Shown: in pieces, positions 5,119 through 6,350 of the stretch
Layout: each line of letters starts with the position of its first letter
Position numbering within the stretch: the stretch's first letter is position 1
Source of the DNA: Anaerolineales bacterium Chloro_02
GTDB taxonomy: Bacteria; Chloroflexota; Anaerolineae; Anaerolineales; Anaerolineaceae
Assembly (NCBI GenBank): GCA_001603765.1
Contig: LUZV01000160.1
Span: forward strand, 1-6,350
Reading direction: 5' to 3'
Length of the DNA: 6,350 nt
The notes under the pieces: model-generated
What the model was told of the DNA's origin: nothing
Database searches by the model: none
What the model saw: only the letters and a program-made list of their open reading frames with translations
Position numbers and translations under genes: made by a program

Positions 5119-6350
5119 AACCTTTCGCCTTACTTGGTAAGCTCGCAAAAAGTTACTGGAAGTTAATTTTCTTCACCTCGCTGACAATGCTGGGATTAGT
5201 TGGCGTTCAATTGTTGATCCCCTGGATGATTCGACTGCTGATCGAAAAGTTATCTGCCGAGCCGATCAATCAGGACACAATCAGCTTCATCACGCGCATC
5301 TCCCTGATCGCCCTGGTCGTCTTCATCGCCCGGGCAGGCATGCAATATGTCCGCTCTTACGCCGCGCACGTAGCTGGCTGGGGCGTCGTCTCGGACGCGC
5401 GTCGGCTGGTATATGAACATATCCAAAAACTTTCGCTGCGTTTTTATGAGGATAAACAAACAGGTCAGTTGATGTCCCGGATAATCAATGATACCGACCT
5501 GTTCGAACGTATGATCGCCCACGCCCTGCCGGATGTAATTGTCAACACCATCACATTGGTCGGCGTGACGCTTATTCTGCTTTCGATGAATGTACGGTTG
5601 ACTTTGCTTACCCTTATCCCCATACCTCTGATCATTATCGCCATGGTAGGGTACAGCAAGCTCGTCCGACCTGCTTTCAAAAACCGTCAGCAGTCGGTTG
5701 GCGAGCTAAACGCCGTGCTCAATGACAGCCTTTCAGGCATCCGTGAAGTGAAGGCGTTTGCCCGCGAAGAAGACGAGCTCGAGAAAGTGGATGACAAAAT
5801 TCAGATGCTTTTGCATAAAAATCTTCGCGCGCTGAAGCTGATGGCAATTTTTAACCCCATTTTTGACTTTGCCGCGGGCATCGGTCAACTGCTCGTGATC
5901 TATTTTGGCGCGCGCATGTCGATTGCCGGCACGCTCCCCATCGCTGATCTCGTGGCATTCTTCCTCTATCTGGATAGTTTTTATGCCCCAGTCCGCAATC
6001 TGGGCAATTCAATGGAAGCAGTGCAAGAATCCCTGGCTGGTTTCGAGCGCATCGCTGAAATTCTGACCGTTTCGCCCGAAATCACCTCACCAGCCCATCC
6101 GCATATGTTCCAGACGCCCATTCGTGGAGCTATCCGCTTTGAAAATGTGAGTTTTTATTACAACCAGGGTGAGGACGTCCTCGTGGACATCAACCTTGAC
6201 ATTCCAGCTGGCACAACCGTTGCCCTGGTTGGACCCACCGGCGTCGGCAAGACCACTATGGTAAGCCTGATTCCGCGCTTTTATGACGTTGTGCAGGGCA
6301 AAGTTACCATCGATGATGTGGATGTGCGCGATATTGACCTGGCTCAACTG
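5115..6350 (+). CDS. ABC exporter with fused membrane and ATPase domains (MsbA/MdlB type), N-terminal 412 residues, 3' end outside window
   Basis: The frame is open from GTG at 5115 to the window edge. The product is a half-transporter of the type I exporter fold, normally about 580-620 residues and working as a homo- or heterodimer in the inner membrane. Helix 1 is KLIFFTSLTMLGLVGVQLLIP (about 16-36). A coupling-helix region LRFYEDKQTGQLMSRIIND follows at about 108-126, and IREVKAFAREEDE at about 210-221, both typical of the family. Six hydrophobic segments are recognisable in all. The ATPase domain begins near residue 339 with FENVSFYY (A-loop aromatics Y348/Y349) and has Walker A GPTGVGKT at 373-380. 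The window ends just before the Q-loop, so the signature and Walker B motifs are not visible. The start is set by the GTGA overlap with the peptidase stop; the ribosome site is weak, which fits coupling. There is no N-terminal C39 domain in this protein, so any processing function would come from the separate peptidase. The cargo is unknown. Confidence 0.92.
   Translation, partial: MKPFALLGKLAKSYWKLIFFTSLTMLGLVGVQLLIPWMIRLLIEKLSAEPINQDTISFITRISLIALVVFIARAGMQYVRSYAAHVAGWGVVSDARRLVYEHIQKLSLRFYEDKQTGQLMSRIINDTDLFERMIAHALPDVIVNTITLVGVTLILLSMNVRLTLLTLIPIPLIIIAMVGYSKLVRPAFKNRQQSVGELNAVLNDSLSGIREVKAFAREEDELEKVDDKIQMLLHKNLRALKLMAIFNPIFDFAAGIGQLLVIYFGARMSIAGTLPIADLVAFFLYLDSFYAPVRNLGNSMEAVQESLAGFERIAEILTVSPEITSPAHPHMFQTPIRGAIRFENVSFYYNQGEDVLVDINLDIPAGTTVALVGPTGVGKTTMVSLIPRFYDVVQGKVTIDDVDVRDIDLAQL

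Noticed and set aside
5250..5680. Minus-strand frames of 71-90 codons within the ABC exporter region
   Set aside because: The plus-strand frame is open for 412 codons with clear ABC exporter motifs; the reverse frames have no recognisable content.

Overview
This window most likely comes from an anaerobic bacterium of the Chloroflexota, probably class Anaerolineae. That placement is an inference. It rests on the lipoprotein at 2853-4079, whose lipobox is followed by an Ala/Pro/Thr linker with repeated TEAPA motifs of the kind common in that group, and on moderate GC. No taxonomic marker gene is present. Four units are visible, with no insertion sequence, CRISPR array, tRNA or rRNA.

(1) Positions 1-743 hold the C-terminal half of a plus-strand NRAMP-family metal-ion transporter and its intrinsic terminator. 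Its transmembrane helix 6 reads TPW where canonical NRAMPs read MPH.

(2) Positions 742-4340 are a complete minus-strand BtuFCD-type uptake operon: lipoprotein binding protein, then permease, then ATPase, with very tight or overlapping junctions. It converges on the NRAMP gene. In front of it lies a nearly complete regulatory leader: a sigma70-type promoter (TTGACA, 17 bp, TAAGAT) with a CCCCT-ATG-AGGGG palindrome in its spacer, a cobalamin riboswitch aptamer, a 19-bp candidate antiterminator, and a strong intrinsic terminator just upstream of the Shine-Dalgarno and ATG. The riboswitch makes a corrinoid the most likely substrate.

(3) Positions 4340-4476 are a short divergent intergenic region. 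It has a candidate -10 box only 6 nt before the next ATG, so the downstream transcript may be leaderless.

(4) Positions 4477-6350 hold a plus-strand pair: a 213-residue papain/C39-like cysteine peptidase and, overlapping it by GTGA, the first 412 residues of an ABC exporter that runs off the window. The exporter is open to the window edge and has a clear Walker A motif. No precursor peptide gene is visible.

The best-supported and most interesting part is the riboswitch leader with its mutually exclusive hairpins. The most open biological question is the standalone peptidase coupled to an exporter. No wholly unprecedented system can be claimed from this sequence alone.
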